Shown here in pieces: positions 33,931 to 42,621 of a stretch of DNA of 64,000 nucleotides (position 1 is its first letter; the number at the start of each line of letters is the position of its first letter). The position numbers and the translations under genes are program-made. The notes beneath the pieces were generated by a model. The model was not told the DNA's origin. It was given only the letters and a program-made list of their open reading frames with translations, and made no database searches. The DNA comes from Bacillus sp. Marseille-Q1617 (GTDB lineage Bacteria > Bacillota > Bacilli > Bacillales > Bacillaceae_B): assembly GCF_903645295.1 (NCBI RefSeq), contig NZ_CAHJXM010000002.1, forward strand, positions 348,001-412,000, written 5' to 3'.

Positions 33931-34458
33931 TTGGAAGATACACATAAGAATCACTTGATTGAGTCACTGATCGATGAATATGAAATATCTATAACGAAGC
34001 TGGCTTACTTTTATGTTCAGGATTGGCCGGCCGCTCAGGACATCTGCCAGGATGTCTTTATTAAAGTATATGATGCACTGGACCAATTCAACCATCAGTC
34101 GTCCTATAAAACATGGATTTATCGCATTGCCATTAATAAATGTAAGGATTATAAGAAATCAGCTTATTTCAGAAAAAGTACAGTCGTAGATAAATTTCAT
34201 AGATTCTTTAATAAAGAGATTGCGGCTACTCCAGAACAAGTCCTGCTTCAAACAGAGGAACAGACCAGTTTATCAGCACAAATCTTTACCCTTCCAGTCA
34301 AATATAGAGAAATCATCCTATTGTATTATTATGAAGAACTGACAACCCGGGAAATCAGTGAACTGCTGAATATCAACTCCTCTACAGTCCGTACCAGATT
34401 AGAAAGAGGAAGACAGAAGCTGAAAACGATGCTGGAAAGGAGGGATAAGGATGAATAA
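33931..34458 (+). CDS. ECF-type RNA polymerase sigma factor
   Basis: A 175-residue group-4 sigma factor. Region 2 spans about 10–80 (WPAAQDICQDVFIKVYDAL, then SYKTWIYRIAINKCKD) and region 4 about 115–170 (LPVKYREIILLYYYEELTTREISELLN, with STVRTRLERGRQKLK as the recognition helix). TTG at 33931 is preferred because AAAGGGGG lies ten bases upstream; the longer frame from 33910 begins at that ribosome site itself. It overlaps the next gene by eight bases, the usual arrangement of sigma and anti-sigma pairs. Confidence 0.9.
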   Translation: MEDTHKNHLIESLIDEYEISITKLAYFYVQDWPAAQDICQDVFIKVYDALDQFNHQSSYKTWIYRIAINKCKDYKKSAYFRKSTVVDKFHRFFNKEIAATPEQVLLQTEEQTSLSAQIFTLPVKYREIILLYYYEELTTREISELLNINSSTVRTRLERGRQKLKTMLERRDKDE

Positions 34459-35452
34459 CGAAAGGGACCCTTTATTCACCCTCAAAGAAGATTTGGACAA
34501 AGAATTATTCGATAAAATAGAAATTACCAGTCAGAAGAGGCGCATCATGTCAAAGATTCATCATCATCACCCTAAAAAGAAAATAAACTGGTATATATTC
34601 TTGAATATCGGTGTGATTGCAGCCTTTATTTGCCTGCTCTCGATACTTGGAAGCAGTTACCTTTCAAACGAAGAATTAACTGAGGAAGACCCGGGTGAAG
34701 AAATACAGATACCTGATAAACCGGATCAGCCCTCCACGTTTATACCAGAAGATGACTTAAAGGACGAAATAAAAAAGGAGAAAAGAGAGCTCCGAAAAAA
34801 GGAACAGCCTGCGGTAGAAGACGATAAAACCGATCCTGCTCCATCAAATGAAGATGAAGAGGAAGAATCTGAAAAAGAAGAACCAAAGCAAAGGGGAACA
34901 ACCAGCCCGGCACCACCTTTCGATTTCTCTTTTATTCTTCAAAATCCAACTGCATTTAAAGCTGAAGCGTCACAAGGCATATTGCATGGAGTAAATATAG
35001 TCATTGGAGAATCATTTGATAGTATAACTGAAAAGTACGGAAATCTTCCGTTTGCAAGCGGGACGGAAGGAGGATATAAACATAATTTAGGCAGTGATTA
35101 TTTATTGACTTTTGACGAAAAAGGAGATGGAATCCTTCATAGGGTGGAAGTTAAAAGGAGAACGGTTACAAATCTGACAGTGGAACAAATGGTGAATGCT
35201 CTGGGTATCCCCTACTTTTACCACGATGCGATGTCAACAGGAGAAATTTATATGGCATACATTTACGGGGATTATCAATTGACAATGAGGGTGGAGGGAG
35301 ACGTTGAACTCAGGCAGAGAGATACAAACGCAGATCTTGATGTAGTGTTTGTAGATTCCGCTGCAAAACTTACTACACTCCAGCTAAGTAGAAAATGGCT
35401 CGATGAAACGTTATTGAATAAAAACACCGAGATTGGTGCTCGAGAAGAATAG
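34451..35452 (+). CDS. Single-pass membrane protein with DUF4309-like domain, probable anti-sigma partner
   Basis: A 333-residue protein with a cytoplasmic N-terminus of about 45 residues, one membrane helix (about 47–67), an acidic Pro/Glu/Lys-rich linker (about 70–155), and a globular extracytoplasmic domain. That domain contains GVNIVIGESFDSITEKYG and resembles DUF4309 (YjgB-like) proteins. I see no zinc-anti-sigma HxxxCxxC motif in the N-terminus. The eight-base overlap with the sigma gene and the membrane topology suggest that it holds or senses for the sigma factor. This is inferred from context. Confidence 0.7.
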   Translation: MNNERDPLFTLKEDLDKELFDKIEITSQKRRIMSKIHHHHPKKKINWYIFLNIGVIAAFICLLSILGSSYLSNEELTEEDPGEEIQIPDKPDQPSTFIPEDDLKDEIKKEKRELRKKEQPAVEDDKTDPAPSNEDEEEESEKEEPKQRGTTSPAPPFDFSFILQNPTAFKAEASQGILHGVNIVIGESFDSITEKYGNLPFASGTEGGYKHNLGSDYLLTFDEKGDGILHRVEVKRRTVTNLTVEQMVNALGIPYFYHDAMSTGEIYMAYIYGDYQLTMRVEGDVELRQRDTNADLDVVFVDSAAKLTTLQLSRKWLDETLLNKNTEIGAREE

Positions 35453-35511
35453 ATTCCCCCGTCCTTCCTTTAAGGTCGTTAGCTAATTATTAAGGTTTTT
35501 ACCAAACAAAA

Positions 35512-35543
35512 GCCCCTCCCTCTGATTTAAAAGTGGGAGGGGC
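35512..35543 (-). terminator. Terminator of the 35552 lipoprotein gene
   Basis: GCCCCTCCC and GGGAGGGGC pair over nine bases; on the minus strand the stem is followed by a T-rich run (TTTTGTTT). On the plus strand no T-run follows. Confidence 0.8.
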
Positions 35544-35551
35544 GTTCACCA

Positions 35552-36073
35552 TTAATCAAGTTTATTAATCAATTCCTTTTTAGCTTCCTTACTCTGGGTA
35601 GTATACTCTTCTTTACCATTTAAATAAAAATCTTCACCACATTCAGTTTGGGTGACTTGTACATCCACGTAGCCAATTTCTTTTCCGTCTGCCCCCGTGT
35701 TGCCTCCAACACCTCGTTCATGCACACAGTACGAATCAATTTCCTTTCGCTTCCCTGCCTGATCTATATAGTAATATTTATTATTCACTTCGTATGTAGC
35801 TGCTTTTGGAAGATACGGTTCCTTTCTTGAGGTTAAGGCATAACCATACGTTGAATAATCGGTTTGATGTAAGGTTTCGATTTCTGTTGTTTCTATGGGA
35901 AATACAGCAAATTCTCCTTCTTTTTTCAATTTGGGGGCACCTGGGATATTAAAGAAAACAGTGAAGGAGCCTTCGTATCCTTCAGGGATTAAATAAATAT
36001 GATTAGTCAACCCTGGTGAGGTACAACCACCAAGGCTCAATGCTGCAATCAATAATAAGAATAATTTTTTCAA
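35552..36073 (-). CDS. Lipoprotein of the DUF6843-like type
   Basis: A 173-residue secreted lipoprotein with lipobox SLGGC (Cys at 17) and the motif IYLIPEGYEGSFTVFFN near the start of the mature part. This reads like the family that databases call DUF6843, from memory and not certain. Two Cys residues (YCVHERG and TECGEDF) might pair. The start is TTG at 36073 with AGAGAGG upstream. It stands alone with its own terminator. Confidence 0.7.
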   Translation of the reverse strand: MKKLFLLLIAALSLGGCTSPGLTNHIYLIPEGYEGSFTVFFNIPGAPKLKKEGEFAVFPIETTEIETLHQTDYSTYGYALTSRKEPYLPKAATYEVNNKYYYIDQAGKRKEIDSYCVHERGVGGNTGADGKEIGYVDVQVTQTECGEDFYLNGKEEYTTQSKEAKKELINKLD

Positions 36074-36198
36074 TTGTCTGCCTCTCTTTATATAAATATA
36101 ATTCCATTATAAGGATTTTATATGAAAGAAAAACAGGCCTTTTCAACCATCTTATAAGTAATCTTTGTTATGGTTCTAACAAGCCTTAAACTAAAAAA

Positions 36199-36238
36199 GA
36201 ACCTCCTCCTGAGGTTTATACCTTCAGAAGAGGCTCTC
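36199..36238. terminator. Bidirectional terminator before the 36242 gene end
   Basis: An 18-base stem pairs GAACCTCCTCCTGAGGT with ACCTTCAGAAGAGGCTC (a few mismatches and wobbles). T runs follow on both strands. Confidence 0.8.
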
Positions 36239-36241
36239 TTT

Positions 36242-36574
36242 TTATAGTCCTGAAATGTGGCCGCCCTTAATGTCATAACCGGAATGAATTTCTTTCATCC
36301 CGATTACTTGAAGAAAATGCTGAAGCTTCTTCATGCATAGTGCTTCTGTTTCATTAACCACATCGAATCGATCGATGACTGCACATTTTTTGGTTTTTAG
36401 ATACGTTACATTGTTGGTTTGGCTGCGGGAATAGGTATCGTTGGCAATGGAGTAGGTGGATGCTGATGCTTCACCGATTTTGGTATCGCCTTGTGTGAAC
36501 TCGAAATGGAATTGAATCGACAAATCTACATCGGAATATAGAGGATTTACTTTCATGTTGATATCTTTCATCAT
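36242..36574 (-). CDS. Hypothetical protein, about 110 residues
   Basis: No family recognised. There is no signal peptide or membrane helix. The first half (NPLYSDVDLSIQFHFEFTQG) is β-like. It begins at 36574, where MMKDI has the AAAGGGG site upstream; the second Met is an alternative. The TAGGAATATTCCTA palindrome lies 137 bases upstream. Confidence 0.6.
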   Translation of the reverse strand: MMKDINMKVNPLYSDVDLSIQFHFEFTQGDTKIGEASASTYSIANDTYSRSQTNNVTYLKTKKCAVIDRFDVVNETEALCMKKLQHFLQVIGMKEIHSGYDIKGGHISGL

Positions 36575-36710
36575 GAAGCCCCCTTTCTTTTATTGTACTT
36601 TTATCCTACCACAAAAGTTTTTAAAGTGTATTTCGACTCATAATCGGTACGGAAGCAAATTTTTAGGGAATATGTGCAGAAAGTGATGTTTTCCTTCTTT
36701 TGTATAACTA

Positions 36711-36724
36711 TAGGAATATTCCTA
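36711..36724. promoter_or_regulatory. Perfect 14-bp palindrome TAGGAATATTCCTA
   Basis: It is a perfect palindrome in an AT-rich intergenic region, 137 bases upstream of the 36242–36574 gene. TATAAC-like text is next to it. The 16-base relative at 26629–26644 has the same arms. Confidence 0.4.
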
Positions 36725-36827
36725 CATGAATATATTAAGTAAAGTGATGATTTACTGGTTAGGGGGATTGGAACGGTGTCTGATGAGAAACATGTGGAAA
36801 AGGAAGAGGCTGAATTTAAGAAGAAAA

Positions 36828-36848
36828 AAACTTCCCAAATGGGAAGTT
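36828..36848 (-). terminator. Terminator of the signal-peptide gene
   Basis: AACTTCCC pairs with GGGAAGTT around a four-base loop; the minus-strand transcript ends in seven U residues. It begins 14 bases after the stop at 36862. Confidence 0.85.
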
Positions 36849-36861
36849 TTAAATTAAGTAA

Positions 36862-36993
36862 TTAATGAGCACTTCCAGGAAGTTCCAGCTTTTGAACGGT
36901 TGCCGCTGCTTCCTCGGTGGTATTGCTTGAAAAACCTGCAACGCCAAGAAGAAGAATTGAAGCGGTTAGAATGGCAAGAAAATGTTTTTTCAT
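36862..36993 (-). CDS. Secreted signalling-peptide precursor beside a PlcR-like receptor
   Basis: A 43-residue precursor read on the minus strand: basic start MKKHF, hydrophobic core (LAILTASILLLGVAGF), then a small exported part ending TVQKLELPGSAH. This is the plan of PapR and NprX pheromone precursors: signal sequence, linker with Glu/Ala residues, and an active peptide at the C-terminus. AGGGAGG lies about eight bases before the ATG. The gene is divergent from the RNPP-type receptor at 37193, with about 200 bases between them, and has its own terminator. Identity of the mature peptide is unknown. Confidence 0.8.
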   Translation of the reverse strand: MKKHFLAILTASILLLGVAGFSSNTTEEAAATVQKLELPGSAH

Positions 36994-37192
36994 GGGTCTT
37001 TCCTCCCTTTCTTATTGAACTTAATATTCGATAAGATTGATGATATATATGTTATTATAATTAAAGCACATATTCAATCTTTATTAAATTTGAGTGTAAT
37101 GCCAAAATACCTATTTATTTTAATATTACATAGTTAATACACCTATTTTCATCAAAAAATATAACTCTAGGCATATTTAGAGGAGGATGTAA

Positions 37193-38074
37193 ATGGACTT
37201 CACGGCCGTTGGAAAAAAAATTAAGGAACTAAGAAAAAATAGTGGACTTTCTCAAGAGGATCTTGCAGAAGGAGTCTGTACTCAGGCGCAAATAAGTAAA
37301 ATTGAAAAGGGAGATGTGTTTCCTTACGCTTCTACATTATATCAAATTTCGCAAAAATTAGGGGTGGATGTAAATTATTTCTTTGATATCGGCACCACGC
37401 CAAGGTTAGATTATGTACAAGAGGTTTTTCAACAACTTCAGATTCTCAGAAGGAATTTGAAATTTGAAGAAATGATGGAGATTGTGAGAGCGGAGGAGGA
37501 TAACCCTTTATTCATCCAAAATAATAAAAACCACCAACTCTTATTATGGCATAAAGGAATATATTTATATGAAGTAAAAAAAGATCTGGATGCTTCGGTG
37601 AAAACTCTTCGAGAGGCAATCAGCATTACAAATGAAAAAGGGAAGCTTCTTCAAGAGAGAGAATTAGAAATTCTTTTATCACTAGGGGCAATTTATTTTT
37701 ACGAAGATTTGGATAAGGCTTTGGAAGTTTTTGAAGAGATTGAAGATCACTTGCACCTTTTACCTCATTTAAATAACTACACCATTAAAACAAGGCTTTA
37801 TTATAACCTGGCAAGGACACTAACGAGGCTAAAAAGAATAGAAGAATCAAATAAATATTGCAAAAATGCCATTAAGTGGGCACTTCACAAAGATAGTTTG
37901 TACTTATTAGGAGAATTACACTATCACTTCGGTTATAACTTAGAATTATTAGAAAAGCCGGAGCAAGCCAAATCGTATATGGAAAAAGCCCTTATAGTCT
38001 TCGAACTTCAACAGGATGATAAATATACCCAGTTCATTAAAGGGAAAATTAAAGAACTAACTGCAAATTCGTAA
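37193..38074 (+). CDS. PlcR-like RNPP quorum-sensing receptor (HTH plus TPR)
   Basis: A 293-residue cytoplasmic transcription regulator. The N-terminal helix-turn-helix (about 8–62) contains NSGLSQEDLAEGVCTQAQISKIEKG, typical of PlcR and other RNPP proteins. The remainder is a chain of helical TPR-like repeats, as in PlcR (285 residues), and would bind a re-imported peptide. AGAGGAGG precedes the ATG. The neighbouring divergent gene for a 43-residue precursor is the likely ligand source. Two CCTATTT sites 32 bases apart (37110 and 37142) lie in the intergenic region and could be operator halves. Confidence 0.9.
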   Translation: MDFTAVGKKIKELRKNSGLSQEDLAEGVCTQAQISKIEKGDVFPYASTLYQISQKLGVDVNYFFDIGTTPRLDYVQEVFQQLQILRRNLKFEEMMEIVRAEEDNPLFIQNNKNHQLLLWHKGIYLYEVKKDLDASVKTLREAISITNEKGKLLQERELEILLSLGAIYFYEDLDKALEVFEEIEDHLHLLPHLNNYTIKTRLYYNLARTLTRLKRIEESNKYCKNAIKWALHKDSLYLLGELHYHFGYNLELLEKPEQAKSYMEKALIVFELQQDDKYTQFIKGKIKELTANS

Positions 38075-38115
38075 CGTTCTACTAACGTCCTGTGTGTTGA
38101 TGGAACACTATCATG

Positions 38116-38162
38116 AAAAAAAGGAGATATCAGCATCTTAATTGGCTGATATCTCCTTTTTT
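38116..38162. terminator. Bidirectional terminator between the receptor and LysM genes
   Basis: AAAGGAGATATCAGC pairs with GCTGATATCTCCTTT around a ten-base loop, with A- and T-runs on both ends. Confidence 0.9.
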
Positions 38163-38175
38163 GCTATTAAAAAAA

Positions 38176-39225
38176 TTAATAAAATCTCTTAAAACTATCA
38201 AACTTAGATTTCCAATATGGATTATTTAAGCTGCTGATTTCAACACCGTTATCTCCAGCATGAATGAATTGCTCATCTCCAATATAAATTCCTACGTGAG
38301 AGATTCCCTTCTTATATGTATTTTCAAAAAATACAAGGTCCCCTAATTCAGGTTTGTCTACGTAATAAGACCGGTTAAAGTACCCTTCACTGGATTGACG
38401 CTTGATATCATATCCAGCCTCATTAAATACATGATAGATATAACCGCTGCAATCAAAACCGCTTGAGGAAGATCCTCCCCATTTATAAGGTGCCCCTAAA
38501 TGGGCAAGGGCCTCAGAAGTAATCTCAGAATCCGGTCCTGGAGCAACTTTCTCACTGTCTTGCGAATGGGAAGTCTGCTGCTTGGCTACCTCCAGCTTCT
38601 GCCCTATGTGAATGACATCGGATTTAAGGTTATTCCATTGTTTGATATCCTGAACGGAGACAGAGAATTCTCTGCTGATCTTGTATAGTGTGTCGCCCGA
38701 CTTAACAGAATATGAAACATTTTGTGGCTTAGAGACTGGTGGTACATTATTTTCATTTTTTGTTGTATCTTCCTCTGTTTTTGATGGTTCTTTTACTTGC
38801 GATGATGTAGAAGCGGATACTGTTAATTTCTGACCTGGATAAATAATATGCGAGGAAATTTGATTCCACTTTTTCAGGTCACTTAAAGAGATAGAATGAG
38901 AGTTAGCAATTCTTATAAGTGTGTCACCGGACTTAATAGTATAAGTCTTGCCGTTCTCAGCCACGGGCACGGCAGGAGGAGACGGTTTAGGATCAGTAGG
39001 CACCGAAGCTGGGTTCTTAGTCACAACTAGCTGCTGTCTAGGAAAAATGACTGTATTTCGAAGGTTATTCATCTGCTTTAACTCGGATATACTTACGTCA
39101 TATTTCTTTGATATTGACCATAAGGTGTCACCCGGTTCGACTTTGTGGGTATTGGCAGAGGCTTGAGCAGCGAAAGAAGCAGAAATAACTGCAGTAGTAG
39201 CTACAGTAAATAACATTTTTTTCAC
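38176..39225 (-). CDS. LysM/NlpC-P60 D,L-endopeptidase (LytE/CwlS-like)
   Basis: A 349-residue secreted peptidoglycan hydrolase. It has a signal peptide (1–24), three LysM domains (about 26–70, 95–137 and 170–213, each with a GDTL core), linkers rich in Ser/Thr/Pro, and a C-terminal NlpC/P60 domain. The catalytic Cys is in GFDCSGYIYH, the His in SHVGIYIG, and a third polar residue is in FIHAGD. It would cleave D-Glu–meso-Dpm bonds in the cell wall. B. subtilis LytE, LytF and CwlS have this plan. GGAGAAG precedes the start. Confidence 0.9.
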   Translation of the reverse strand: MKKMLFTVATTAVISASFAAQASANTHKVEPGDTLWSISKKYDVSISELKQMNNLRNTVIFPRQQLVVTKNPASVPTDPKPSPPAVPVAENGKTYTIKSGDTLIRIANSHSISLSDLKKWNQISSHIIYPGQKLTVSASTSSQVKEPSKTEEDTTKNENNVPPVSKPQNVSYSVKSGDTLYKISREFSVSVQDIKQWNNLKSDVIHIGQKLEVAKQQTSHSQDSEKVAPGPDSEITSEALAHLGAPYKWGGSSSSGFDCSGYIYHVFNEAGYDIKRQSSEGYFNRSYYVDKPELGDLVFFENTYKKGISHVGIYIGDEQFIHAGDNGVEISSLNNPYWKSKFDSFKRFY

Positions 39226-39496
39226 ATGTACTTCTCCTTTTTTGTCATAGATTGTTAAATATATTGTTATTTTATCACAGTTGGTATAAAAAATGGTTTT
39301 GAATTCAGAAAAAACATCTCTAAATATAGTTAAATTTAACTAGTTTCATTTTTGTATCTATACAACTTATAAAATACCATAAAATACCTATATAGTAATT
39401 TTATTATAACTATTTAATTTTTATATAAAATGCATTAACATGTTAAAAGTTAGGTATTTTTGGAACTTAATAGAAATTATTTAGGAGATTGGATTC

Positions 39497-41224
39497 ATGA
39501 AGAAATATTTAATGATTGTTGTATTAGTAGTATCTTTTTTAGGAACGGGCAGTAAGGAAGTTAATGCTGAGGTATTTAATTATGATAGGATCGGCGGGGA
39601 AGATAGATTCGAAGTAGCTGTAAATTTATCAAAAAAATACTGGCCGGAGTCAGCGGAGGTTGTTGTTTTATCCAATTATAATGCTTTTGCTGACGCTTTG
39701 GCGGCAGGTCCGTTAGCTTTTAAACATAATGCGCCTGTGTTATTGACACATCCTGATAAACTAACTTTAACAACCAAGGAAGAGTTAAACAGACTATCCC
39801 CCTCTAAAGTCATAATTGCTGGAGGAACAGGGAGTGTCTCGGTGCAAATTGAAAAAGAACTTCGTGGGATGGGCATCAAGATTATAAGGTATGGGGGAAG
39901 AGACAGATTCGAAGTAGCTGTAAACATTGCAAAAGAATTCAGTAGCCCCAAATCAGCCATTCTTGCAAACAGCCAAGCGTTCGCAGATGCTTTGTCCGTT
40001 TCACCCTATGCCTCTCGGAATGGAATACCGATTCTGTTAACTCGTCCGAACAAGTTAGGGGAAGAGACTAAACACTATATTAAAGAGAGTAACATTCAAC
40101 ATACATATGTAATCGGAGGGACGGGGAGCGTAAGTAATTCCGTTCAACAAGATTTGCCTTCTCCCACAAGAATCGGAGGCAAGGATCGATATGAAGTAGC
40201 ATCAAAAATATTTGAGCAATTCAATTTGGATAAAAACGGTGCCTTCATTGCTACAGGCTTAACGTTTGCAGATGCCCTTACAGGTTCGGTACCTGCAGCG
40301 AAAGAAAATACTGCAATATTATTAACGAAACCAAACAGTCTACCTGAGTCATCTCTAACAGCAATAACAAGAAATAATGTTAGCGGCTTTTTGTTGCTGG
40401 GCGGTCAAGGATCTGTTGGAGAAGAAATTGAATATCAGTTGTTTCATCGGAATTCCTCCACTGTTCCAGTGGTATATTTTGTACCGCATGCAGATGATGA
40501 AGTGTTATCGTATGCTGTAGATATTAGAAATATGATTAGGGAAGGAAGACCAACCTACTTAGTGTTAATGTCTCAAGGGGAAGATTCTTTTGCAAGAAGC
40601 ATTCAAAATGGCTTCTATGATGGTAAGGATGTTTTACCTTTTGAGCAGGGTATGCCACTTTTTTGCCATTGGCATAAAAGGTATCATGACCCCATCGAAG
40701 AAAGTTATCTCCATGGACATATAGATGTTGAAACCTTTGGGGAATTAAGGGAAGAAGATTTCTTCAGAGCAACTAGAGCTTTGGGGGTCCCTGAGGAAAA
40801 TATCTTTTCACACGCTCTTTCAAAGAATGAATTCACTAGCGAAAATATAGAGGGGATTATTAAAGAATATATTGGAAAATATCCTAGTGCAGATTTTAAA
40901 ACAATGTCTAAGTTTGATGGGCATATTCAACATGCATTGATCGGCAGCACATTAGAAGAAATGGAACAAAAAAATGAACTGTACCCATTTCAAACATCAT
41001 ACTTTGTTTCTATGTATACTGATCGTTTTTCTTCTATTAATATACCTTATAAAAATGTGGTAATCACATTAAGTAATCATTTAGATGAATCATATATTAA
41101 AAAGGGGATAAACGAGTACAAACTTTTTGAGCCGGAGAATGGTTTGTATGGTAATGGCTATCATTCTGTGATGTCACAGTTTAATGCTTTAGAAAAACAA
41201 ATGTTCACGAAAATCCATAAGTAG
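39497..41224 (+). CDS. Cell-wall-bound PIG-L-type deacetylase with three CWB2 repeats
   Basis: A 575-residue secreted protein. A signal peptide (1–24) is followed by three cell-wall-binding type 2 repeats (about 25–110, 120–205 and 210–305), each with a GGxDRFEVA-like start and a GGTGSVS-like end. The C-terminal domain (about 320–575) has the PIG-L/LmbE metal motif as HADDEVLSY, plus FDGHIQHALIG. Such enzymes remove acetyl groups from GlcNAc-type sugars; here the wall repeats point to a surface polymer. TTAGGAGA precedes the ATG. It is followed by a sugar epimerase gene. Confidence 0.85.
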   Translation: MKKYLMIVVLVVSFLGTGSKEVNAEVFNYDRIGGEDRFEVAVNLSKKYWPESAEVVVLSNYNAFADALAAGPLAFKHNAPVLLTHPDKLTLTTKEELNRLSPSKVIIAGGTGSVSVQIEKELRGMGIKIIRYGGRDRFEVAVNIAKEFSSPKSAILANSQAFADALSVSPYASRNGIPILLTRPNKLGEETKHYIKESNIQHTYVIGGTGSVSNSVQQDLPSPTRIGGKDRYEVASKIFEQFNLDKNGAFIATGLTFADALTGSVPAAKENTAILLTKPNSLPESSLTAITRNNVSGFLLLGGQGSVGEEIEYQLFHRNSSTVPVVYFVPHADDEVLSYAVDIRNMIREGRPTYLVLMSQGEDSFARSIQNGFYDGKDVLPFEQGMPLFCHWHKRYHDPIEESYLHGHIDVETFGELREEDFFRATRALGVPEENIFSHALSKNEFTSENIEGIIKEYIGKYPSADFKTMSKFDGHIQHALIGSTLEEMEQKNELYPFQTSYFVSMYTDRFSSINIPYKNVVITLSNHLDESYIKKGINEYKLFEPENGLYGNGYHSVMSQFNALEKQMFTKIHK

Positions 41225-41340
41225 AGTTTTTTAGTAAGTAATATTTATGAAACAGAATGATAATTTTTTATTTTAAAGTGGTTGCGGTAAAATAATAAGG
41301 CTGACATTTATAGAAACACCTTTTAGAAAGGAGAATATGC

Positions 41341-42285
41341 ATGAGTCGAATTTTAGTAACTGGTGGGGCAGGGTTTATAGGATCCCACTTAGTGGATGCG
41401 CTTTTAAATAGAAACGAAAAGGTTATTGTAATTGATAACCTTTCAATGGGAGATGAAAACAACCTGCCCCAGGATAATAATATTACTTTTATTAAAGGAG
41501 ATTTGTCTGATCCAGAGTTAGTAAACACCTTATTCAGTAAATATACTATCAAAACAATTTTTCATTTAGGCGCTGTTGCAAGTGTAGTTGCTTCTATAGA
41601 AAAACCATCAGAAACACATAGAACAAATATGGATGGAACTTTAATTTTATTAGAAGCAGCAAAAAAATATGGTGTGGGTCGCTTTATTTTTGCTTCTTCA
41701 GCTGCGATTTTTGGTGACGAGCCAACCTTGCCTAAATCAGAAGAATCGACAATCAAACCTCTCACGCCATATGCAATTGACAAGTATGGGTCTGAACAAT
41801 ATGTAATTGCTTATAACAGACTGTATCATTTACCTACCACGGTTTTGAGGTTCTTTAATGTTTTTGGTAACAGGCAGAACCCTTCCTCCCCATACTCGGG
41901 AGTTGTATCTATTCTCACGGATAAATTTAAAAAACTCAAAAATAATGAGGAAGATTCATTTATCTTATATGGGGAAGGAGATCAAACAAGAGATTTCATT
42001 CATGTGAAAGATGTAGTTAAAGCTCTTATATTGGTCATGGAAAGAGAAGCGGCTGTAGGGGAGATATTTAACTTGGGAACAGGTATTTCTACTAGTTTAA
42101 AACAGCTTATAGAAATATATGAAAGAGCTACAGGGCTATCTCTTCCAATTATTGAAAAAGAAGAAAGATCTGGAGACATTAAGTATTCGTACACCAGTAT
42201 AGAAAAAATAAAAGCTATTGGATATACTCCTGATTATTCCCTAGAAGAAGGTATTAAGATTTATTGGGATAAGGAATGTAGTTGA
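41341..42285 (+). CDS. NAD-dependent nucleotide-sugar epimerase/dehydratase (GalE-like)
   Basis: A 314-residue short-chain dehydrogenase of the extended SDR class. It has the Rossmann start TGGAGFIGSHLVDALL, the Ser of SSAAIFG, and the catalytic Tyr144-xxx-Lys148. It probably interconverts a UDP-sugar such as UDP-glucose or UDP-GlcNAc; the exact sugar is not readable. AAAGGAG precedes the ATG. A terminator follows at 42453. Confidence 0.85.
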   Translation: MSRILVTGGAGFIGSHLVDALLNRNEKVIVIDNLSMGDENNLPQDNNITFIKGDLSDPELVNTLFSKYTIKTIFHLGAVASVVASIEKPSETHRTNMDGTLILLEAAKKYGVGRFIFASSAAIFGDEPTLPKSEESTIKPLTPYAIDKYGSEQYVIAYNRLYHLPTTVLRFFNVFGNRQNPSSPYSGVVSILTDKFKKLKNNEEDSFILYGEGDQTRDFIHVKDVVKALILVMEREAAVGEIFNLGTGISTSLKQLIEIYERATGLSLPIIEKEERSGDIKYSYTSIEKIKAIGYTPDYSLEEGIKIYWDKECS

Positions 42286-42452
42286 TTTTACTTATAAATT
42301 TTTACCATAAAGCTTTGTTAAACACTGCTGTTGATTTTCGGGGTGCCCACCGCTCTAAATGTGGTCTTGCATGTTTAGTTTCAAGACCTTGGGGACAGTA
42401 AATGAGAATAATCAGCAACATGAATATATAAAAACATTCATATTGAAATAAT
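42286..42452. other. Intergenic DNA without a recognised feature
   Basis: The text between the epimerase and its terminator holds no gene or motif that I can support. Confidence 0.5.
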
Positions 42453-42480
42453 AAAAGTCATTCTGAGGAGTGACTTTTTT
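42453..42480 (+). terminator. Terminator of the epimerase gene
   Basis: AAAAGTCATTC pairs with GAGTGACTTTT around four bases and continues into T residues. Confidence 0.8.
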
Positions 42481-42546
42481 ATTTTTACCTAAATTCGACA
42501 TAAACCCCTACTAATTACACAATTTCGAGTAATTTCTATTTTTATA

Positions 42547-42575
42547 TTTACAATCTTTGTAAGCTTAGATAGTAT
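42547..42575 (+). promoter_or_regulatory. SigA promoter of lytABC
   Basis: TTTACA at 42547–42552 and TAGTAT at 42570–42575 are separated by exactly 17 bases. It lies 47 bases before lytA. No SigD promoter, as used by B. subtilis lytABC, was seen. Confidence 0.6.
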
Positions 42576-42621
42576 TAACATTGTAAAATGTGTAACAAAA
42601 ATTTAATGGAGTGATAAATAA

